In this document: positions 14,976 through 27,343 of the stretch, piece after piece
How the letters are laid out: each line of letters starts with the position of its first letter
Position numbering within the stretch: position 1 is the stretch's first letter
From: Seriola aureovittata
Taxonomy: Eukaryota; Chordata; Actinopteri; Carangiformes; Carangidae
Length of the DNA stretch: 64,000 bases
Reading direction: 5' to 3'
Assembly (NCBI RefSeq): GCF_021018895.1
Contig: NC_079373.1
Coordinates: forward strand, 27,304,875 to 27,368,874
Notes under the pieces: generated by a model
What the model was told of the DNA's origin: nothing
Database searches by the model: none
What the model saw: the letters and a program-made list of their open reading frames with translations, nothing else
Position numbers and translations under genes: made by a program

Positions 14976-17900
14976 GCAGAGGTCTGTCTGTCTGCAGAAG
15001 TCTGTCTGTCTGTCTGCAGAGGTCTGTCAGTCTGTCTGCAGAGGTCTGTCAGTCTGTCTGCAGAGGTCTGTCTGTCTGCAGAAGTCTGTCTGTCTGTCTG
15101 CAGAAGTCTGTCTGTATGTATGCAGAGGTCTGTCTGTCTGCAGAGGTCTGTCTGTCTGTCTGCAGAGGTCTGTCAGTCTGTCTGCAGAGGTCTGTCTGTC
15201 TGTCTGTAACTGTCCTGCACTCGGTGAACAAAGTGACTCTGTTTGTGTAACTTACGTTATAAGTGAGGTTGAAGGTGGGTGAGTTGTTGTCTGGCTGGTC
15301 CCAGGATGAAGAGGAGGAAGAGGAGGAAGAGGAAGAGTCTGCTTTGATTTCAAACCGAGGAGGGTTAGGGTCTCTGTCAGGAGAGCAGAGGAGGAAAAAG
15401 AGTTTAACGTGTGAGTATACAGTTTAAACTGATAATGTATTTGTAGAACAGTTTGACCAGAAGGATCGGTGAAATGAAACTGATGTAGTGACATCAGAGT
15501 CAGTCACCTGGTGAACAGGAGGTCGGTTTGGTATTTCAGAGGCAGGAGGATGTCACTGAGGTTGTCATCTGGAAATCCGTCTTCACCCTCACTGGTTAAC
15601 ACACAAACACACACACAGGTGAGAATACTCTACGGACTTAACGCTACAAGACAGCTTTCCCCGAGTCCATCAGTCCTTCAGAGGTTCTGTAGCACGACAG
15701 GAAGTGTGACACCTTCCTCAGGCCCCAACTCTGACCTAAACCCACCCCTTACCTGAATCTTCACATACCTCTGACCCTGTCTCAACCCTCGAACAGACCA
15801 GATTTAAGGGTAAGGTAAATTTAAGGCAGACCTCATTTTCAAAATTTTCTTGGTTTGAAAAAAAATAAAAATTACACCAAAATTATGAGCAGTGAGTTAA
15901 CGTTAGCATTAAAAATTCTATTCTGGGGCGTCGTGTAGCGTAGTGGTTTAAGCAGGCGCCCCATGTGTAGAGGCTACAGTCCTCGCTGCAGTTGGCCCCG
16001 GTTCGAATCCCGCATCGGACGGCCTTTCACTGCATGTCATTCCCCCTCTCTCTGCCTCCCCATTTCCTGTCACTCTCCACTGTGCTGTCCATTAAAGGCA
16101 TAAAAAAAGCCCAAAAAAAAAAAAAAAAAAAAAATTCTATTCTGACAGAATTTTTGAATTGTCATAATTAAATTTTAGGACATCCAGCATTTAGTAATTT
16201 AATATCAGTGAGGCAGGGAGGTAGATTAGCTAAACTGTGTTGGACCTAAGTGGAACATACTGTAGAACATCATGGTTCTGTAAGACCTGACTAAGAAGCA
16301 GCATCTTCATTGAAAATGATAGTGGTCCCAGAATGGACCCTGGGGGAACACCACATTTACGCTACACTACATCTGACCACTAGTGGCACCGTGGAGCGAC
16401 ATTTTTACAAACAAGTTCATGAGATCTCGAGGACACACAACAGAGAAACACAAACTCTGTTTACTAGAAAACAAGCGTGGCATCAACCTCACCTGGTGGT
16501 GTCCATGAAGACCCGGATGTGATCCAGGAAGACGGAGCGGCTGAACTCAAACTCCACATGGAAAGACACCTGGAGGGGAGAGACACAGCTCTGAGGTCAG
16601 TGACAGGACAGAAGAAAAACTTCTGTTCAAGCTGCTGCTTTACAGCTGAGCCTCATCAATTTGAACGTTTTTTGGTCTCTGATGGTCTCTGATGGTCTCT
16701 GATGGTCTCTGATGGTCTCTGATGGTCTCTGTTAGTCTCTGATGGTCTCTGAGGGTCTCTGATGTCTCTGATGGTCTCTGATGGTCTCTGTTAGTCTCTG
16801 ATGGTCTCTGTTAGTCTCTGATGGTCTCTGAGGGTCTCTGATGTCTCTGATGGTCTCTGTTAGTCTCTGATGTCTCTGATGTCTCTGATGGTCTCTGTTA
16901 GTCTCTGATGTCTCTGATGGTCTCTGATGGTCTCTGATGGTCTCTGATGGTCTCTGATGGTCTCTGATGGTCTCTGAGGGTCTCTGTTAGTCTCTGATGG
17001 TCTCTGATGTCTCTGTTGGTCTCTGATGTCTCTGATGGTCTCTGTTAGTCTCTGATGGTCTCTGATGGTCTCTGTTAGTCTCTGATGGTCTCTGATGGTC
17101 TCTGTTGGTCTCTGATGGTCTCTGATGGTCTCTGTTAGTCTCTGTTAGTCTCTGATGGTCTCTGTTGGTCTCTGATGGTCTCTGATGGTCTCTGTTAGTC
17201 TCTGAAGCTGAACCTGGTCTCTCCCTCCGGCTGCGTCTCACCTGTTCCAGCAGCCGGAGCCTTGTTAACAGGAAACCCACAATAATCTGCGCCACAGTCT
17301 GGACCAATAAACCGGACTTTATTCAGAGAGGCATCTGTGGAGTGGGGGCCCTCGGGCCCTCGGGGGCCTCGGGGCCTCGGGCCCTCGGGGGCCTCGTGGT
17401 GAAGGGCTGGGCCGTGATCGTGTTTACAGGGACGGTCATTAGTCTAATGAAGGATCTCGGTCAGTGGAAACATATTCCTGCTCCGGTTAATCACTATCAT
17501 TAGTCCAACAGCTGTTTGACTGCAGCCACGTCTCCTTCACTCTTTATTACCTGAACTTATTTCATGAAAGGTTCAAATCCTGATTAAAATCACTCAGTCA
17601 TTGTTTACTTTGAGTGGCCAGTTTATTAGGTACGCCTCGCTACAGCTGTTGCCTTTAAGTTGAATGAATGAGTTTGTGTTTTTCACATTAGAGGTGAAGT
17701 GGTTCAGGTTGTGACAACACTTTCTATATCACTACAGAAAGGACATTTCCACAGAGTTGTTTTCTCTAAAACGTTCAGGAGAAACAAACAGAGAGAAATC
17801 CAGCTTTTTTTTTGTTTCACTTAAACAATAATTATGATTTGAGCTCCAACGTGTCACGAGGATGAACCGCCTCATCAGGGAGTCGTTGATGATCGATGCA

Positions 17901-19771
17901 TCACAGCTTTAGTTATTATTATTATTATTATTAGTGGTAGTAGTAATAGTGGTGGTAGTAGTTGTAGTGGTATTAGTAGTAGTTGTAGTGGTATTAGTAG
18001 TAGTGGTAGTAGTAGTAGTAGTAGTGGTATTATTGTCATGTTTTAAAGTGAATTCAAAGTAGAATAAATGAAGTAAATGTATTTTCTACACCACATTCAC
18101 AATAATAAAGTGAAATGTCAGATGTTACAGCTCAGACTGTAAAAGACGCCCACACCCTCTGTCTCCTCAGATTAAACAGCTGTCCAGCTGTTAGTCTTTT
18201 ACAGCCTGTCTAACTCCTGCCATCACTTTCTGGGCGGTTTTCATGTTGCACCAAGCAGAAAGAAAATGAGAGTTTATACAGTAGAAGACGGTGGTATACA
18301 AACAGGTTATTGGGTATGTTAGCAGTTAGCAGTTAGCAGTTAGCAGTTAGCAGTGGTACAGGTGTACGCTCCTTGTGGTCTGGATGTATTCAGGTGCACA
18401 TCACCTACCTGGGACAAGGACTTCATAAATGGAGCGCTGATGTTACAGAACCTCTGAGTGGCCAGTCTGTCCTCAGAGGAGCATTCGATCTGAATGTCTG
18501 ATTGGTCCTGCGGGGAAGGGGGAGGAGCATGATGAGTCATAGAGCCATCGCAAAACTTCACTTCCCCAAGACACTTCAGTTTATCAGCCTCAAGGTCTTT
18601 TAATAACCGGGACCATTAGAAAATAAAGGGTTTTTATTAAAATGTGAATGATTGTGTTAAAGATTCATGAAGGTCTTTATATAAGTAGAACCATTTTTCT
18701 ACTGTGTTCTCTTCTCTTCGATGCAGCTCGGATTCTTTTACTTTTAGGAAAATGGTTTCAGGAAGTGGAGGACTCCACCTTGACGATGAGGCTGGAGAAG
18801 ATCAGGTTGGAGGAGGTGGAGATGTGGATGGCGGCTCCGTACGCGTTCTCTCCCTCGTTCACCAACTGAGAGAACACGACGAGCCTCCTCCGCCCGGACT
18901 CCACCACGAACACCGAGCGCAGCGACGCCCCCTGCTGGCCGCAGAGAGACCAGGCCGCCGCCTCCCTCGAGCTGCAGAACTGCCTTCAGGTGAAACACAG
19001 AAACTACAATCTGAGTCTGTCGACACCTGGTGACACGTGTTGATGAAGAGCAGGCGTCACTCACTGAACGTCCATCAGGTCGGTGCGACTGTGGAGGACG
19101 AGGTCGGGAACGCAGACGTCTTCCTGCTCGCAGCCGTTCCAGAAGGGAAGCTACAGCAGGAAACAGGAATTAATACATTTCTCTTTAAGGTGGAAACAGA
19201 AACACTTTGTTATGACCAAAGTTATTGAGGTTCATCCTCAGGGGAACATGAACGTCTGAACCAGAGTTCATGACAATCCCTCCAGTAGTTATTGAGATGT
19301 TTCACAAAGTTAATGTTGGTGCTATGAGAAAAAAAAAACATCATTAGGATTCATCCTCTGGGGAACATGAATGTCTGAGCTAAATCTTATGACAGTCCCT
19401 CCAATAGTTGTTGAGATGTTTCACTAAAAACCACAAACATCGACCTCATGGCGGCACAAGAGGAAAAGTCAGGGATCCCTGAAGTCGAGAGGGTTCATCC
19501 TCTGGGCACCATGAATATCTATCCCATATCTTTAGAGATATTTCACTGGCAACTTCACAGTGGTGCTACGGGAAACATCATCAGGATGTGACACCACCTG
19601 GATGTAAACACCTGGTGGAGCTCACCTCAGCCCTCACGATGCTCGGCCAGTCGGGGTCCAACACCGGCCCCTCGTCCGGGTTCTGCATCCCCGTCTCCAG
19701 GACAACCGTGATGGGACGTCCGTAATCTGTCGTCTCCTGTTCAGGGAAAATGTTCAGCCGCAGTTTGGTGT

Positions 19772-19823
<52 letters not shown>

Positions 19824-21346
19824 CACCATCCCGACCTGGACAGAGAACCCGAGGCGTTGGCAGCTCTGACCTCCGGCCTGCAGAAACAGACTCCTGGGCT
19901 GCTGTCGATCTGATTCGTCCAGAACGGCTCGTGGGGGGAAACGCCTCTCGTCCAACACCAGGCTGAACCACACAGCTGGAGGAGGAGGAGGAGGAGGAGG
20001 AGGAGGAGGAGCAGGAAGAGGAAGAGGAGGAGGAAGAGGAAGGTTTAAAAGAGGTAACCCAGTCCAGTCTTATCCAGCTCACATGCAGCTCTATCAGACT
20101 GTAAATATAGAGACTTTACGGGTCTTTCAGGTGATATGAAACAGTGACGTCACCTCATGTTCTCATTAGTACAAACTGCACTTACATGTCTCCAAATGTT
20201 TTATGGGAAAAGTTGGCAAAATAAAACCAGTAAATGTTTCCATAGACTATTGTCCTGTATGGCACCAGTGACGTTAATATATTCTTGTTCTCTGCGTCCA
20301 ACTTTGCATCTATATATTTTAATGAATGGATTTTATCCCACAGTGTTTTATTTGATGAAAACTAGTTGAGCTGAAGTCACATAGTAATCTATGTGTTTTT
20401 ATTTTCCAAACTACAGAGCAGCGTATAATAAAACACAGGGGTAAAACATCGCTCTTTATATTCTGTACTGGTAGATCAGTCCCACACAGTGGAGGCCTGG
20501 ACTGGGAACCAGCAGCGACACATGAAGCTGCTGAAGAGGAAACTCTTCCAGAGCGTAAGTGTGAAAAATCAGTCTGAGGTGGAAAAGTTGTGTGGATAAA
20601 AATCAAAAAGTGAAACAGAGCGAGTGAATGAATGAATCCTGTGACTTAAACGTCACTTCCTCATGACACTTCTTCTTCTGTGGTTTAATGGCGGCGACTG
20701 GAGATGCAGCGCCACCAGGTGTTTATCTCCATCATCCAGTCGACTCATATTCACACAGCAGGAAACAGGATTGGAATATATAGCAGGTATCAGTGTCACG
20801 TCTGTGCGTAGCGTTAAATTACTTCCTGGTTTGGTGAGATAACACTGTTGTGATGTTAGCTCTCTGCATGTTAGCTTAGCAGCAGCAGCCGTAGCCACAG
20901 TTAGCGATCTCATTGTTTTTCTCTGTATAACGAGGGACAGGTTTTAATGATTTACCAACTCTCTGCAGTTTGAAGCAGATCAGTAACTTCAGCTGGGTCC
21001 ATTTGACAAATCAAATTCACACGGGACGAAACAAACCTTCCTCAGTCGTGTTCCTACTGACTGTTTTATCAGGATAACTTCTTCTTTGTTTTGATAATGG
21101 AGCGCTGCATTTCCTGCTTCCTCGTGAGCTGTGGAGTGTAACCGCAGAGCTCATCTGTTTAACAACTGAAGGGTTTTGATTTATGAGTGCACAGAGAGCT
21201 GAGGTAAGCTGCTTCAGTCCAGAGTCCGGTTCATATTCAGAACGCCACGTCTGCAGCGTGTCAGAGGAACCGGAGCTAAACCTTAAAAAAAGGTTCAGGT
21301 TTTATAAACCGTGGCTCCTGAAACACTGGAGCATGTTTGTTTGATG

Positions 21347-21382
<36 letters not shown>

Positions 21383-24300
21383 ATCCTCTATATGTGTATG
21401 TTTCTTAATGTGAGTGTGTGTGTGTGTAATCCAGTCCAGATGAGTGGGGGGGGGGGGGGGGGGGTGATGGAGAGAAAGAGGAGAGGAGGAGTGACACGGT
21501 GGCTGGCTGGTGTTAGCATGTTAGCGAGGTTTCCATGCAGCCGGCCCGGCACATCTGCAGCCAATTACACAGAGACACGACAACAGCTTCACAAAACACT
21601 GCGGCGAGGAACAGACCACGACACCACTCTCCGCACACAGGCGGTCAAACATCAGCAAACATCTGGATGATCCTGATGCTGAATGTCCACACAGCTGGAG
21701 GAGCGGACAGATGTTACAGTTGTAGGATTCAAATTCATCCAGACGAAGGTCAAGCATTCAACCTGCGACCACAAACTGGACGTTAGCGCTTTGCTCAAAG
21801 ACCGAATCTCTTCTTCAGATTGTCGCATGTTTAGAAATAAACTTTTGTCCATCATGGAAGTTTTCACAACAGGTTCGGTTCTCTGTGTTTTGTTTGTTTT
21901 TTTTTGTATCCGCCAAAAGTTATTCAGGCAAAAGGAAGCTGCAGATCTGACTTCAGGCACACGAGCACTGAGCCGAGGATATAGTTCAAATCCCTTTATT
22001 GTGTGAGGAGCATCTCAGAGTGAAATTCAAAACAAAAAATCACCAAAAAAGGTAAAAGGAAGTTTTGTAACAAAAAAATTTTCTGTTCTGCGCATCCTGT
22101 TCTTTTTGGTGATTTTCTTTGCCGCCATAAAAGGTGTTTTACTCCCTTTTTGGTGATTTCTTCTCAGCTAAGAGGGAGTTTTGTGTGCATGCATGGACGA
22201 GGCAGCTCAGGAACGCTGAAGCTTGATGACTCTATTTTGTCTGTATTGAAATTAAAATACAACGGACTCGGTGTCGTCTCGTGAACTTTGTTCCTCCGGC
22301 ACAAATTGGTTTGACTCTGAGTCCGGCGTCTGACCCAACTTCTTCAGTGACGTCGTGAACTGTCGTTGATGTTTGCAGAGGAAGTGAAGAGCAGTGACTG
22401 GGTGACCACATGACAGGATGAACTCACTGAGGACCAACAATGAGCTGTTAGACATTACTGACACCATGTTCCTGTTCTCTCAGCGGAACCTCCACTAATC
22501 ACAGGGTTCGTGGTTCAATCCCTGACTGTCCTTGAGCAAGAAACCCAACCCCCTGATGCCCCTGGTGGTCGGACCAGCACCTCACAGGGTGGGTCACATG
22601 GAGCCACACCTTCCACCTACCTGTCCTGGTCTTTGTCCTGGTCTTGGTCCTGGAGTCCAGACTCAGACAGACGGAAATGGACATGCAGGTGACCTCCTTC
22701 CCTCCTCGCCAACAGTCCTTGTTGAAGATGTTGACCTTCTCGGGTTCAAAGGTCAGTTTGGCCTGAATCCGCACCACACCCCGAGACCTGGAGGGAGCGG
22801 GCATGGAGTCAGTGCTTTGAGCTAAATGCTAACATGCTCTCATAGACAAACCATGTTTAGCTTTACAATATTCACCATCTTATATAAGCACGTTAGCATG
22901 CTAATATTTGCTAATTAGCTAATAAGTGCGTGTATCTGTGTGTGATGGTCGGACCAGATGATGACGGCAGCTCCCAGCGCTCCCACCGCGAGGTCGACCA
23001 GCCCGTCTGCGTTGACGTCCAGGACCCCGTGAAGACTTTGTCCGAAATACTTCAGACCTGCGGAGAAACCGGCAGCAGAGATTCGCTGCAGAGACACAGA
23101 CAGATAATTAACACATGATTAATTATTCATGTTTCCTGCTGAGATTCTTTTGATTCGTCCGAACCGGCTTGTCATGCGTCACCTGTCTGTACTGATGCTG
23201 GATGGTTTTGTCCTGGCCGTAAAACACGTACACCGCCCCCTGGTGGTCGTCCTCCAGCGGCGCTCCGACCACGAGCTCCCTGAATCCATCTCCGTTCATG
23301 TCGGGGATCTGGGTCAGCGCCGAACCCAGACGGGAGTTCTGAGAGCGGTCAGATATCTGCAGCGCCCCCTGCAGGACTAAAGAGGCCTGGGGGGGGGGGG
23401 TGAGAGCAGTGTTTTATGCCTCTGCATCAGGAACAGTCAAAGCCAGAGGCATGGTGGTCAAAGGTCAAAGGTCAAGGTGGTGGTGACCTTGTTAATGTAA
23501 TATCTCAGTAACACGTTGAAGGAACTTCTTCACATTTGGCACAAACATTCACTTGGACTCAAGGATGAAGAGATTAGATGGTGGTAAAAGGTCAAAGGTC
23601 AAGGTTACGGTGACTTCACAAAAAGTTGCAGTCAGCCAAATAGAGTGAAGGACCTTGGACTTCGGAGGCAGCTAAACAATCTTAGGGTTAAACTTGTGAC
23701 AGTGTGTATTCACCTGTGGAGTGACAGAGTAGATGTAAACCTTCCCTCTCTCCCAGCCCTGACTGTAGTACATGGGCGCCGCCACCAGGAGGATGTCAGT
23801 CTGTCCGTCTCCGTCTACGTCCATCGATAATAACTCACTGCCGAAATACGAGCCGATCTGGAGGAGAACACACAGGGGGCGTGGCCTCTTTGAGTGACAG
23901 GTGGGTGAGCGAGGACTCTTCATATTTGGACATTTATTTAATTTCCTGTTTTTATTTTGAAGTAGACTTCCTTGTACTTTCTTGTGCTAATTTTACTTCC
24001 TGTCTTTGTCCTGTTTCCCTCCTTGTTGATCGTCTGTCCCGCCCTGATGTGTTACACCTGTGTTCAATCACCCTTTGCCTCCTTTGTGTATTTAAGTCTC
24101 TGTCTTTGTCGGTTCGTCTGTTTTTGTCCCAGCCATGTTTCCTCTGTGTCTCCTCAAGCTTCCGCTTTGTGTTTCTGAGTTTTACCTGGATTCCAAATTA
24201 TTTTTAATTCTGTTTTGCAAGTTGGTTTTCATTATTAAATAAAACATTTTTTCCCACCAAACCTCCTTTGTTTATCTGCATTTGGGTCCTTAACACTCCT

Positions 24301-24760
24301 AAACCTGACAGCGTTTTCTGACCTCAGGGTCGTCAGTGACTCGGCCACACGGAGATGCTGCAGATACAGTTTCTTGTGTGTGCGCTGGTTTTGTTGCAGT
24401 AAAAGAACGCAAGACTAAATGGTTCCCATTTGTATAAAGTGGACGTAAGGGCAGAACCATGTTGCATAAAACTGTATCATTCAACACCCACAGCACACTC
24501 CCAATGTACCATAGAAGAAGAAGTGTAGTTATGTTACCATGGTTCAGAAAACGGTTCCTATCACCAGTGGTTGCCCAAAAATGACAGAGACTTAATGTAG
24601 ATATTTTAATCTGCCTGTGTTTTTGTAAACCAGACAGTGGATGGTCCGGGTTTTACTGAGAGCCCGTTGCCAGGGGAACAGCTGGGATCATCACGGAGAA
24701 AGCCATGTGTCCTACACGTGTGGATACATACAAAAGAATAACAATGTACGTGTTTGTATA

Positions 24761-24801
<41 letters not shown>

Positions 24802-27254
24802 CCTGCTCTCCCAGCAGCGCCTGCAGGATGGTCAGGTTTCCGTTGTTCTTCAGGGTGAAAACGATGACCTTTCCCGTGTGGTTGAACCTCGGAGCTCCGG
24901 CCACGTAGAGCTGAGAGCCGCGAGAGGAAATGAGTGACCCGACAGAGTAACCTGGAACCAGAGAGGACAGGGAAACAGATCGTCATGGCGACTGTGAGTC
25001 ATGGTCTGCAGAGGATGAACCCAGATTATTTTGATGATCCTCAGACCTTTCCTGTAGCACCACAGTTCACACTTGTAGACACTTGTAATCCCCTACATCA
25101 TCACTGAATTAACTGAACACATTCATGTTCTCGAGATCTTAATGTCTTTCATGTGGTGCTTGTTAAAACCTGATGATCATCCTTGTGTTACCTGGTCTGT
25201 CGGGTGTCAGGTGTTGAGTAGTGACCACTGCAGCCTATAGGGGGCAGTAGCACTTCAGTGTAAAGCGAGAGATAGACGTTTTAAACTTTTAAAGCTGAAA
25301 GTAGCGTCGACTAATCCATCAAATGATTGATGATTCTCATTCAAGGTTTACTTCCTGTTTTGAGCAGGTGTGGCTACGACCATGACGTCATATTAGCATG
25401 TAGGTGTCTTCAGTGTGGGACTGTCATGAAGTTTGGAGCGGATGTATATTTGAGCTACAACAACTTCCTGTTTCATGGCGAAACATCGAAATTCGCCGTG
25501 CCGCCACAGGCATCCCCCAATGAAAACTCAAAAGCTTTACAACTGAGCATCACAAAGGTCTTAAGATGAGACTCAACCAATATGATGTGGATCTGATTAA
25601 TTCTCTAGGAGGAGTTCTTTAAAGTATGATGCCCTTAATTTTGCAAAAATGGTGCCAGTAAATTCAAAATGGCTGACTTCCTGTGGCATGTAGACTGTAG
25701 GTGCCTTATTGTAGGTCTTGCGTTGTTACATGTGAATACAAACTTTCACACGTAAAACATGTAAATCTTCATGAAAGCTTCATGGGTTTTTGAGCATGTT
25801 TTGATCTTAAACTGATTTTCATTCAGGAATAATAATAAACGGACCAATTCAAACCCTAAAAACAAGAATGGACATGAATAAAGTTCAGGTGCTATCATTT
25901 TACCCAGGTAGGCTCCGTGGTTCTTCAGCTCCTCTGGGAACTCGTCCTTATACGAGGACTTTGGAGGAACAACTTTTCCATGTTTAGTTTCTTTCAGCAC
26001 GGCTCCGTTCCAGTCGTAGGCGCCGACCGCCCCGAGCAGAACGCCATCCTGCAGGAAAGACATTAGTTTATATGGAGATCAGTGTATTTATTTATTTAGT
26101 ATTTTGATCATTGCAACAGCAGGAGCAGGACGTCTGTAATGATGAGTGTCCATCAGTCGAGTCACTGACACTTCTGCAATACGTTATTCCTGCTCCAGGT
26201 TCCTATGGTTACCAGGATGACTGGACATGGTTTTCCCATCATGCAGTTTGAGTAACAGCACAGTTCCCACACAGTTTTTACTGCTGTATTTCCTTCAGTA
26301 GAAGAAAGAGAAGTCTGGAGTCTGACGGTCATGGTGGATTTATACGTCTCTTAACGTCAGCTGCACACGTTCACACTGACTTATTATAAATGAGCCAAGA
26401 GGAAATATGAAGTCAGCTGGACTGACAAGTAACGGCATCATCAGCTTTATATGGAGCCACAGAGGAAGATCAGTCATTGAGAGTGAGAGCAGGTCACTGA
26501 ACCTGATGTGTTTATTGACCTGATCTGAGATCAACCTACAGCTGAGTGATGGGGGCGGTCCAGGACAAACGATGAACCAGACTAAAGGTTCGGTGACAAA
26601 TCGTCCTGAGTTTGATCTTCCAGGTCCAAATGAAGTCACAGGACATTGGAGTTAAAGTCAAATGACTCTTTCTCTCAGTGACTGCTCCTGGCTGAGTGCT
26701 GGTGTCTCTGGCCAGAGACCATGTCCTCAGGAGGGAGGGGGGTGGGAACAAGGAAAAACTTGTTGGTGATTTTGAAAATAATCACTTAACAGATACTGAC
26801 ACAAGCTTCAGTGTCGTCCTTAAAGTCTGTCGAGTCCTCTTCCAACACGTGTGTGTGCAGTCAGTGACACACTCGCATGAACTCTGATGCTCGTAAAGTT
26901 CAGATATGAAAGTTATTAAAGCGTTGAGTCATCGTCTCTACGGGCCAATGAGGCGAGGACCACAGTGAATGACCAAATCCTTGTTGACAACGGCGCCACA
27001 AAGCATCCTGCCTGCAGGATGTGAGCTGCACGGACTCTGGACTGAGTCTGGACCTGCAGATCCACTTGTAAAGGTTAAAGGTAAAAGGTCAAAGGTTGTG
27101 ATCCTGCAGGAGCAGAGGAGGACGGACACTGTGTCTCTGTTTCCCACATCAGTATGAAGGAGACATGATTCACATTTTTACCTCTTAATAATGAACCTGA
27201 AGAGCAGGAAACCCTTTGCATATATTGTTAATGAATTCAAGTGTGTGCGTGTGT

Positions 27255-27343
<89 letters not shown>

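Noticed and set aside
15936..16010. tRNA gene suggested by A and B boxes
   Set aside because: No cloverleaf or anticodon arm; the poly-A tail and flanking target duplication show a SINE.
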